Shown here: one piece after another, positions 39,401 through 51,895 of the stretch
Layout: each line of letters opens with the position of its first letter
Position numbering within the stretch: the stretch's first letter is position 1
DNA from: Drosophila pseudoobscura
Taxonomy: Eukaryota > Arthropoda > Insecta > Diptera > Drosophilidae
Direction: 5' to 3'
Length of the DNA stretch: 64,000 nt
NCBI RefSeq assembly: GCF_009870125.1
Contig: NC_046683.1
Span: 45,771,869 to 45,835,868, forward strand
Program-made: the position numbers and the translations under genes
Notes under the pieces: generated by a model
Databases searched by the model: none
The model's input: only the letters and a program-made list of their open reading frames with translations
Told to the model about the DNA's origin: nothing

Positions 39401-39791
39401 TGAACACGGGCTACGGCGGTGCGCCCGGCTATAATCGCAACAACTATCGCATGGGAGGTGGCGGAAACTACCGGAACCGTAGCAACAACCGGAACAGCAA
39501 CAACAACGGCAACCGGGGCCAGCCGCAGCAACAGCTAAACCCAATGCCCAATGGCAACGTGAGCGCAGCCGCAGCGATCAAGGCAGCCAACAATGCAGCA
39601 GCAGCAGCAGCAGGAGGCGCTGGTGCCAATAATGTGGATGCCCCTGCAACAGCCGCAGCGACGAAGTCAGCAGCGTCCCTCATGCCGGAGCAAAAGCAAC
39701 AGGTGGCGGCAGTCTGTAAGTGATACACTTGTAAGGAATCTGTAAGGATCAATTGGAAAACATGAAATCCCCCTCTTTTGCAGCACAATAA
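36427..39791 (+). CDS. tral: LSm14-family P-body protein trailer hitch
   Basis: Seven exons join in frame: 36427-36547, 37388-37879, 38100-38641, 38719-38952, 39019-39245, 39330-39715, 39784-39791, giving 669 residues. The N-terminal LSm fold ([17 protein letters not shown], then [12 protein letters not shown]) occupies 1-85. Gln-, Gly- and Asn-rich low-complexity blocks follow. The FDF region is near 405-460 ([17 protein letters not shown]), an FFD box (KSFFDNIS) and TFG box ([12 protein letters not shown]) are near 500-540, and RGG-like sequence ends the protein. The last coding exon supplies only the final codons and stop. Tral binds Me31B and organises ER exit sites and mRNA localisation and repression in the germ line. 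Intron 1 (840 bases) is AT-rich and non-coding. Confidence 0.95.
37244..37265. repeat. (CA)n microsatellite in tral intron 1
   Basis: Eleven CA dinucleotides. Confidence 0.9.
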
Positions 39792-39943
39792 TGTCGCAAA
39801 TCGCAGAATCGCAAGAACAGTGGGCGGCGTCGTCCACTTTAAATACGAAAAACGAAAGCAACTATCCTACTCATTGAAAAGGCTACAAAAAAAAGCAAAA
39901 ACTATTCGAAAGCAACCCAATCAACCGAAACCGACCGATCGAT

Positions 39944-39944
39944 G

Positions 39945-39973
<29 letters not shown>
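39944..39973. repeat. (AC)n microsatellite in the tral 3' untranslated region
   Basis: Fifteen perfect AC units, about 150 bases after the tral stop codon. Confidence 0.9.
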
Positions 39974-39975
<2 letters not shown>

Positions 39976-42680
39976 CTCTTATAATCAGGAATTTCGAGAT
40001 ACGGATCTAACGGAATAAATATATATTGTATAATTTTACTTAGTGTTAAAATCTTCTCACGACGTCCTGCGCGCACTATGCCCGCCAACCACCGTGCTGC
40101 AGCACATTGCGCGATGTAATGCTTGAATAATTGAAGGCGCGAAGGAAGAGGAAGGCGTGCCAACCGGCCATGTTAGGTTTTTTGTGTAAATGGCAGGTTG
40201 TTGTAACACTCTGAACACCCTAACCTAATCCTTTTTAGCCAAGCGGAGAAACAGGATCCACGGCACAGAGTGATCCTCCGATAACAAGCGCATGCACACA
40301 CCTCCGTATAATTAGTAATAGATGTGAAAGATAATGTAGACTTAAGTTATGAGAGGATCTGCAAAACGAAACACAAACAACAAAAGAAAACACACACACA
40401 CACACACAAGAAAAATACTAATTAGAACACACTGCGAGTCGAAATAATGAAATAAATGGAAAATAAACATACAAGATACAAGTAATCCATGGAATTCCCA
40501 GCTTAAGTAAAAGCTAAGTTCACATTTTTCAATTGGATACGAAAAAGAGAAAACAAAAAAAACCAAAACCCTTAACCCTTAAATCGTAACCCTTATTGTA
40601 ATGCTGTATTCTTTGTGGGGCGTAAAACAGAAAACAGCGACAGACTTGAAACGTTTTACTAGCATTTAATCTATGATTTAAGACCATTTTAAAGATGAAA
40701 ATGAAAAATAAAATCAGCAATGCGTATTGCAAATTGTATTAAAAGCACAATTTCCGAAATGTTGTCAGCAGCAGAATTCTGTACAAGTTTCAAATTATTT
40801 CAAAAATCATTCAAAGAGAAACCGAAAACCAGTGGTAGAGAAGAAACGAAACGATACGATACGATACGTAGGATCTCGGGTTGCAAGCTTGCATTGGAAT
40901 TTATGTAACTTAATATTTGAAAACAGTCTCAGTAGTGTTTCGTTCTTGGTGTAGAAGTAGCAGAGCAGCCAAGATTACTTTGTGATTTGCTGACGGTTTT
41001 GGGCTTAATGCAGAGAAACCGTTCAAGTGAAATAACATTCTGCATGCTTCATCGTTTAAGAGACCCATGATATACATACATACACACGAATATGTATAAG
41101 GTATGCCTTCCCACAGCTCCCTGGAGCCCTGGAATTACATGTAATCAGATATATATATATATATATTTGTACTAAATTCAGCACAAAAAACGTTTCCCAA
41201 CAATAGTGAGGTGTGGTGAGGTGCACGGAGTACACACATTTGCACACAAACACATTTCAACATAATGTAATCATAAAAACAAAACAAAATATGTATGTAA
41301 TTGTATCTAATATATGTATATCTCTCCTCTCCACATATGCTCACCCCTGATTAGCTCTACATATTATGTATATATACGATATAAATATGCAATTATCGAG
41401 TTAGCCAGATAAACATATACTAATAGTACGTTTCGCAAGTAACATCAAAATTGTAAAGACTACCTTATTGAACTTAAATTACTTAAACATTTGATAACGT
41501 GTAATAGAAATAAATGAATTCAACAATAAGTAACTGCAGTTAACACTTTTCATTGTACTATCTACTATCTACTACCCCATTCCCCGTTACCCATCCTCAT
41601 AAGTACGTACATACATATGTATACACTCGAACACGTCTGTTTCCATAAATGCCTTTGCAAGCTGCCTTCCACGTGTCGCTGCGCCTGCGCATGAACAACA
41701 AACATATTCAGAAACTTACATACATACATAATAAAAAACACTCGGATGTGCATTAGCCTTTGTACAATGACCGCTCTCTCAAGTCCGATCCCAGTTCAAC
41801 TCCAGTCCCACGTAATATTGTATAAGCTATCATTTTATAACTGATAATAACATTATTGAACAAATGTTTATTAAACCAAACGAAAACAAAGAAATCCTAA
41901 ATATTAAAGCATGCAAACAATGAATGTAGGAAATTAAATGAGAATTAATAAAAACGAAAAGACAAAAACACTCGCACAAGTCCAAAAATTATTCTAGAAT
42001 AGAAAGAGACAAAAATGAAAGAGACAAAAAGATGTACAAATCACACCACTACACTACACGGTCTGTAATTCCTGATATCATAGTTAGTATAACGTTGACG
42101 TGTCGTGGCCCAAGCCGAAGACTACAACGCGACGCTCCTTGCCAGAAAGGAGCAACCGAGGTGCGCTGCCGCATGCCGCGCGACACTTGCGGACGTGCAG
42201 GAAATATAGTTTTGAATTGAAAGAGCTAAGCATACATCTAAATGACAAATATTAGTAGTATTCGTATTATTAAATTAAGAATGGGACGACAAATTGGAAT
42301 GGCTCGTGCACGGAATAATTCAATCTGAAACCCGGCAGGCATAATTGTGTAGTGTCTTTTGGTTGGATCTAATGGGAACTGATCCTGGTGATCAAGTTAC
42401 GCATAAAAATCGCACCAAGCCTAGCTCTAATGTTTTTCTCCCTAAAATGTATGTGAAATTGAGAGTTTTCTGCCCAAGATTTTAGTTTTCAAAATGTTTC
42501 ATTTATTTGGAAGTTCTAAATTAATGAGACAAGGTTCGAGCACTATTCCCAAAAAGTTACCCGTAATATCAGTTTCGCAGATTATAATTTGTTAAAAAAA
42601 ATAATAATTCATATGTATTTCTGCAGATAAACCTAGAATAAATATATGAAGTAATGATCGTACTCTGTTTATATAGTTAG

Positions 42681-42708
42681 TATATATATATATATATACA
42701 TATATATC
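42681..42708. repeat. (TA)n microsatellite
   Basis: Fourteen nearly perfect TA units just past the Gcn5 stop codon. Confidence 0.9.
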
Positions 42709-42729
42709 ATTAGACATCAATCATTCAAA

Positions 42730-45270
<2,541 letters not shown>

Positions 45271-45627
45271 TCCACTTGATCAGAAAACTGAAAATTGCAA
45301 ATTGCAATTGAATTCTATTTTTAATTTCACAAGCTGTGAAAATTGTTACGAGGGATGGCGTTTTCTTCGGCCCTAGATTTACTCAGGGATGGAGAAAACA
45401 CAATTCATTTTAAAAGTCCGTATATAAATAGTGCGACTGAATTGAGCACTGTGTTAAACTAAAGTATGTGTGTTTTAGTAAATATACTAAAATAGTCAAA
45501 ATAAAATAATAAATAAGTAAAATAATAAAGTCTCGATTTCCAAGTTGGACTCAAAAAATGCACTATCGATAGTATCGATTATTTAAGAGATTTTTTGATT
45601 TTATTTATTTATGAAATTGTCGCTCGA
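45271..45627. promoter_or_regulatory. Bidirectional promoter Gcn5 / OB-fold gene with DRE
   Basis: 357 bases between divergent start codons. It contains CTATCGATAGTATCGAT near 45562, a full DRE (TATCGATA) followed by a second ATCGAT. Housekeeping DRE promoters are typical for such gene pairs. Confidence 0.7.
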
Positions 45628-46260
45628 ATGGCCGCAAACTTAAGTATATCTGATATCGAGGACCAGGTTGATAATTTCATTATTCGAAAGCCCACACATG
45701 GGCCAAAGTCAAAGGACGATTCAAAGGAGGGGCCGTTAATCCACGAGAACATTCCGCTGGTATTAAAGGACATACTACGGGTATCAAGAGACGGGGAACG
45801 AGAAGCCGTGTTCACCGTTTCCATTAACAAGGCCCCATGCCACTTTCGTACTTGCATTGTGTACGCGTTTGTAGCCGGAGAATGCCCGCACCATAAATTA
45901 TATCGCAGATACATTCTCGACGACAGTACTGCATCGCTGGAAGCAAGCATTGCTACCAAGCCATGGAAGAGGACGACGATTGCAGCTCTCCATAATGAGG
46001 CGGCACTGCTCTCAAATGAGGAAAGCTACAAGCAAATATCTGAAAGCATGATGCGGCTTCTGTCTGCATCCTTGGAATATGTAGACCCCTCTGCCATACG
46101 GAGAGGACATAGTGTTTTGCTGCATTGTCGTCCAAATTTCTTTAGAGGGAACATAAGCTTGGAGGCCTCTTCCTTTTTCATAGACAAAGGTAAACCACGC
46201 AAGCTTGAAATTGCTTTTGCGGATCATTACATTGATTGGCACAAAAGCTACAAAATTTAA
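45628..46260 (+). CDS. ver: OB-fold protein, probable telomere-capping factor verrocchio
   Basis: Intronless frame of 210 residues. The centre resembles STN1/RPA2-type OB folds: APCHFRTCIVYAFVAG as the first strands, then YRRYILDDSTASLEASI, where a strand-turn DDSTA replaces the usual DDGTG. Verrocchio is a roughly 210-residue OB-fold subunit of the Drosophila terminin complex that caps chromosome ends. Size, fold and, as I recall, location fit, but terminin proteins evolve fast and I cannot align it here, so the name is moderate. A short upstream frame starts at 45611 and overlaps this start. AATAAA near 46300 follows the stop. Confidence 0.6.
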   Translation: MAANLSISDIEDQVDNFIIRKPTHGPKSKDDSKEGPLIHENIPLVLKDILRVSRDGEREAVFTVSINKAPCHFRTCIVYAFVAGECPHHKLYRRYILDDSTASLEASIATKPWKRTTIAALHNEAALLSNEESYKQISESMMRLLSASLEYVDPSAIRRGHSVLLHCRPNFFRGNISLEASSFFIDKGKPRKLEIAFADHYIDWHKSYKI

Positions 46261-46341
46261 AAATAGTGTGATAGCTCCTTTTGTATTGAATTTTTACTCA
46301 ATAAAAAAAGCATGTATTAAATATAGAGAAATATAAAATAT

Positions 46342-47541
46342 TTATGTTGTTTTTGCTCGAATGGCGGCACGTTTGCCGGTGACAGCCTGGAAACCTGATT
46401 TGATGCTGGCCACAGAGCATCTAGAACCGCAGGATTCGCACTGGAGGAAGAACAGGCGTGTGTCTTTCTGCAATATTGTCTCGGGGGAACGGCAGGTATG
46501 ACACGTCACGTATTCCTTAATGTAGCGACGCAGTACGTTTTCGATCTGTTTGGGCTGGAAGCGACCCTTTATAATGAGCTGCTGGTTACCGTCCATAGAG
46601 CCGCTTGTACCCAACTCGGCCAGTAAGAAGTCAAGCAGATGCTTGGGCATACGATGCAGCGTCTTTGCAATGTCCATGAAATTGGCGAAAGAGGTTTTCT
46701 TTGTGCCCACGCGCAACACCTGAGGAGGTCGCATGACAAATTTAGGCTTACGTCCAGCAGCCATGTCGGGATTTTTGTCAAGGATTATTTCGAACACACG
46801 CTTTAGCAATTCGTCATAAGTATAGTCTCGATCGGAACCTGCCCAGGTCGAACTGTTGTCTTCCGCTATTGAAATGTAAAGTTCAACTTTAGTCCGTGAT
46901 CAAAATGGGACTAAAAAACTGATGACATACCATTTTCCTTGTCGTCGCCCTTATCATCATCCATTTTGTCGGCGAACAACTCATCCAAGTCCTTCTTCTT
47001 GCTCTTTTTCTTCTTTTTAGCCATGGAGAAGTCCATGTCCAAATTGATTTCCTCTTCCTCGGGCTCCTCCGTGAGCACAACATCGTCGGAGCCAAACGTT
47101 GGCACAGCGGCCTCGATTTCATCCATATTGAATGGCTTCTTCTTCTTTTTCTTCTTTTTACCAAAGCTTTCCAGATCTAAATTATCTTCCAGCTCGGGCT
47201 CCCCGGCCTCGATCGAGCCATCATCCTGGGGCTCCTCTTTCTTTCCTTCATCATCGAGACCCAATGCCGCATCTAAGTCGAAGGTGGTCTTCTTCTTCTT
47301 CTTCTTTTTCAACAAAGTGGGATCAAAACCCTAAATAAAATGAAATAATTCCATTAATAATTATTTATTAACATAACCTCAACCATTGTTCGCAGAATTC
47401 ACACGCAAATATGTACATAAATATGTGTGCATCGGGTGTGCACATGTATACATCACACATATGCCTGTGCGTTTACCCAAGAATCGTTAGTACAATGCAT
47501 CTTTCTACTGCATTAACAATACTTACGTCTTCCGCATCCAT
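46342..47541 (-). CDS. eIF2beta: Translation initiation factor eIF2 subunit beta
   Basis: Three exons join in frame: 47541-47527 (only MDAED), 47330-46931, 46865-46342, giving 312 residues. The N-terminal half has three lysine blocks ([28 protein letters not shown]) that bind eIF5 and eIF2B-epsilon. The C-terminal half holds the conserved alpha-beta core ([44 protein letters not shown]) and a C4 zinc ribbon from CHTC to CESC. eIF2 brings initiator tRNA to the ribosome. A TATCGATA-type word upstream at about 47667 suggests DRE control. It is convergent with the OB-fold gene at 81 bases spacing. Confidence 0.96.
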
Positions 47542-48481
47542 TGTTCTTATAGTTGTAGGTTAAACTTAGCTTTAAACTTTTATATACTTTTAATTCACTT
47601 AATAAATGGTAATTGCATCAGAAAATTTGACAGCACGGCAAATTTAGGGATGCTAAATAGACTATATCGATATATAATTTTGGTTTGATAGTATATTTGT
47701 GGGCGATAGTTTGGCGTGCCAAAAGTATATATATGGAGATTTTAGTTTTATTTGGTATAGGTATATTTGAAAACCGGAATAACTTTTCTGAATTTGGAAC
47801 AAATGTATACAGGTTTTATTTTTTTTCAAGTCCTTAGATTATAAACGGGCTACTTTTGTTTCTTTTTATCGATCTACAGGGATCTCAAACAAAATATCGG
47901 TACATTTGTGCGATAAGCAGAACTACTTGACGTTTCATTTTAAAAATAACAATGTTATAAATGTTTTTAAATAACAATCACAACTATGGTTAAAAATACC
48001 ATTTTTTGGGGCATAATTTTAAAAATAAGCGTAGAGACCCGAAAATTTATGTCTTCCTCCAATACACCTCGCACTGTATCTGGTCCGTCTCGTTCAAGTT
48101 CACTCATTGACTTGGATCATGCCATTATTTATACCCTATCTTTAAGTATACAATTATTTGTTCTTTGATTTTTTGACATCCAAATGATTTTTAATGCCTC
48201 TAAGATATCCATGTCCCAAAGAAATTTCAAGCTCCTCAAATGTGACACCAGTAACAACAAAACAAATATTGCCAAAATAAATAGATTTTTATATTAATCG
48301 GGTATATAGCTCTTTAGTATAAAAAAAGACAGTGAAAGGTTACACATATAGTACCATATATAAATGCACTTGAAAGTTATTGTCAGACAACTTTTACAAC
48401 TGAACGTACAAAAGTAGAGATTGGACAATTTAAAAAGAAGCACGGAAAAATATTGCTTTTTATTCGGCGTGATCAATTCGT
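47542..48481. other. Intergenic region between eIF2beta and nst
   Basis: eIF2beta promoter on the left, with ATATCGATAT (DRE) near 47667 and GGTATATTT words near 47757. Further right is AT-rich DNA with an isolated coding-looking stretch at 48049-48168 (see findings). Plus TTTATT at 48459-48464 ends nst. Confidence 0.5.
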
Positions 48482-50695
48482 TTATAGGTGTGCACTGCCT
48501 GGTTTTGTCAGCTCCGGTCCGACTCCACCTGCCAGTCTTTGAACGAGTACTCCCACTTCGTAGGCCAAGTTCTCTGTGTCCTGGAATTAAAGTGAAATAT
48601 GTGGGTAATATACTAAAAAAAGAATGATTTGATTGTTTAATATGTACCTCTTTAGTTGCAGCCTCTGCATATACTCGTACTATGTCCTCTGTGCCGGAAG
48701 GCCGCACAAAGGCGCGTCCACGTTTGTAGTTCGATACCACATTTTCTATCTCCGTTTGCAGACCCTCTGGCTTGACACAAACTCTTTCCGCATTTGTGGT
48801 TTCGATGACATTTCTATCCTGGACTTTAATTTTCAACTGTCGGTTTGGCAGGTCATTGTAGGTAGATATCCAGTCTTTAACATCCCAGCCTTTGTGGTTC
48901 AGAATCGTCTCCACAAGCAACATATCTGAGATGGCATCCCCAACAGTTTCGTTAATGAGATCAATCAGGAGCAGCAAGGTCTTGGCACTAGCCTTCGTTT
49001 CAGAAGCTGTCGCAATCGTGGCCTTCGCGTGGTCGCTGAACACAATTGTTCCGTGGCCATTTGCCTCAAAGTATACGCCGATGTCGTATTCAAGGGCTTT
49101 GTGGTGCAGGTGCTTAACACCAGTTGGGACACAAGAAACAGGGAATTTCAATTCGTTGACTATGTAATCGGTGGACGCCCCATTTGCGTACGCAGTTTGG
49201 ACCAGGCCCAAACGCAGATCTATCTCGCTCCGCGTTACCAAGTCCATTAGGTATCCGGCGACTAGCGTGGCAATGCGGTCCCCGTCCAGCAGTTGGAACT
49301 CTCCCTTTTCGTTGGTGAAGAAGTAAACCACTCGGTCGGCATCGCCATCCACGCTGACACAACGCGTGAAAGGTTCCACAACCGGCATGGATATGGGCGG
49401 CCGCTGTAGTACTTTGACGTAGTCGGCTCCACACTCGTCGTTGATCTTGCCAGGTCCTATGCCTTGGTTTATAACAGATATGTTTAACGACTTATTCATA
49501 CGCTTAATAAACTGCAACATTTTTCTAGCACCGACTCCATTTGCACCATCGAAGACCACGTTGTTCTTATAGTTTCCGTTCTCTAGCTGACCGTTTCGTA
49601 GCAGCTCGAAGGCCTTAATAAGTTTCTCATAGTATCCTTCTTCCGTGGGCTTTCCGTACGTCTCCTTAGTGTTTGCGGCCACCACAAAGAAATGGAGCAT
49701 GGGTGTGGTCACTATTCCGAATTCCCTAACGTTGCCTTTCAGGGCTATCACTCCGTCTGCCACCGCCTTCAATAAGCGCGGGCTGTGGTACCGATTGTCC
49801 ATGCCGACGAACACATGGGAGCTCGACGTGATGTCGATGCTATTGTCCTTAATAATTTTCGCTACATGCTGCTCCAAGTCCTGGTCGCTTACATTGACCA
49901 GATCCGTCGCTATGGACTCCCAGCTGGCATCTAACATTTCCCCTTTGGGGTCGACTAGCTTCACTCCATTATCCGGTTCCGGATTGTGCGAGGCAGTGAT
50001 CATTACGCCGATGACTGCACCGCCGCGAAATCGAGAACGTAACGTGGCAAGCACTCCCATCCGGAACATGACGCTATCTAAGAATTCGGCCCTGCAATGT
50101 AAATAAAAGATAAATCAGTATACTTTTATGAACTTTCGCGGCGTTGATGGTTATCATTTTCATTGAAGTGTATCTGCCTGGGACTCCTTATAAAACAATA
50201 CACTCACGGTGATTAAGATATCTTGCTTTCCTTGAAGTGACAGCTCATACAAGCCCCTATCTTGAATCCTTAGTTCAATGCCTAAATATATCTATTAATA
50301 TAGTACTTTTGTACAAAGGAAAGGTAATGAGTGTACATGCCAGAAAGGGCATGTCCATTGATAAAAGGTGGAAAGCATCTAAAAATAAATAGGAATTTCA
50401 ACAACATGGTGCAAGCGCATTACTTATCTTCCGCCAGTCAGACACGACCATCTGCGTACATATTTACTCGAATCTACGTATATGTATGCATACAAATACA
50501 TTCATTGCTTAATTAATACATAAGATGTATGCATTTCATTTGGGTTTTGTGGTTTTGGTAGTCTGTTAATCATATCATACATAATATAACTTACTTGCCG
50601 CGAAACCCAGCTGTTCCATACTGAATGTACTCCGTGGAAAGTTTGGGGTACATTTCCCTGGCAAAGGCGTACACAGTTCGCAGATTGATCGACAT
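48482..50695 (-). CDS. nst: Phosphoacetylglucosamine mutase (nesthocker, PGM3)
   Basis: Three exons join in frame: 50695-50595, 50091-48648, 48580-48482, giving 547 residues. The start (MSINLRTVYAFA) and YGTAGFRG precede the active-site phosphoserine loop MITASHNPEPDNGVK. Metal-binding VDGDADRV, sugar-binding YFEANGHGT and phosphate-binding RPSGTEDIVRVYAEA complete the alpha-phosphohexomutase set. It converts GlcNAc-6-P to GlcNAc-1-P on the way to UDP-GlcNAc, needed for N-glycans, O-GlcNAc and chitin; nst mutants are known for defective FGF-dependent mesoderm migration. The polyadenylation signal lies only about 20 bases past the stop. Confidence 0.95.
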
Positions 50696-51895
50696 TCTCT
50701 AGCCTTGAGCGAGTTCCAAATGGTCCAAAGTAGGGTGGCACCCAAAATCTCTTTAAATACTTATACACAGATTACGCTAACCGGTCGAGAAACAGCTTTC
50801 GAGTTTCACTTTTCGAGGAACACAAACGCGTGCCACCCAGTGTAACCGCGGTTTTATCTATTTAACCAAATATGGAATACCGTCATATTCATCGATTTTG
50901 GTATTCGGTTGAATACTGTTAGCTAGCTGGAAACCTGAGCACTACAAATATAATTTTATCCGACAATATAATTAATTTTATACATTAATGCTTTATTCTA
51001 AGAATTCGTCTTCATTGGATTGTTCATAAAATAAGGTTTAAGCTAAAAAGGTCAATACAAATTTCCACTAAATTAGATTGTTTGCATGCTTGCTACACGT
51101 TAACTACACTCTTACTACACACTTGATACATGTTAACTACAAATTTATGTAATTATCAACAGCGACACCTGAAGGGAAAATGTTGAAGTTCGCTTAAAAT
51201 ACCACAAAATACTAGAAAGTATTACAAAATACTCACAAATGGAATAAAATGTATAAAAGAATCCTTTAGAACCATTGAAAAAATACTGGAAAATACTAGA
51301 AGAAGTAATGGTATAAAAAATCCGTCGACCCTAAGAAATACGCCATCTATTTACATAAACTTGCCATAACATCATGCCGACACCCAAATGACGTCACCAT
51401 TGACTCGTCGTTAATTTGAATTCTGGTGCCGTGCTAATACGAAATTGGGACACTAAGACGCTTGGGATAAATGATTTTGTTATGTATACTTTGGGTTTAA
51501 TTGTGGAGTTTAATTCGATGAATAGATATATAGAAAACCAAGGAAGATGGTTGGTTTATTTATTTATTAAATATACTAATTTGTAAAACTTTGTAAAATC
51601 TTGTTGTTCCTTCGTTAATAATTTTTTTGGAACAGTTTGTCATAGGTACAAAAAAATGGACGGACTTAGTTGCTATGTACAAATGCTATGTACATTAAAC
51701 GTACTGCATTTTCAGTATAGTTCGAGGCACTTTGTAAAAATAATATGACCTTTGTGGACTACAAAAGCGATCTCATAGTGGTCTACTATCTATAATTGGG
51801 AATGTAAAAATGTTGATATGTTGCCTTGTCTGTTTGTGCTAGAGATTATTGTACTTCGAGTCTACGTAGATGTTTAGACTGGCAGTGTGTCGCAT
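50696..51895. other. nst promoter and Tsf2 3' flank
   Basis: The nst-proximal part has AGTGTAACCG (50839-50848) and GAATACCGTCATATT (50875-50889), a weak form of the Motif 1/Motif 6-like module. The rest, to 51895, is AT-rich and probably includes the Tsf2 3' untranslated region. No gene seen. Confidence 0.45.

Larger units (their letters stand above)
39792..42729. other. Long tail-to-tail region of tral and Gcn5
   Basis: 2.9 kb, AT-rich, between convergent genes. Several plus-strand AATAAA copies (about 40449, 40461, 41510, 41945) suggest long alternative tral 3' untranslated regions; plus TTTATT near 42504 serves Gcn5. CA arrays lie at 39944-39973 and 40390-40408, and a TA array at 42681-42708. 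A GC-rich island at 42095-42210 stands out (see findings). Confidence 0.5.

Noticed and set aside
38117-39787. Long minus-strand frames (Leu/Val/Ala-rich) opposite tral
   Set aside because: Antisense of CAG/GGC-rich tral repeats; the hydrophobic look is a by-product of poly-Gln and Gly codons.
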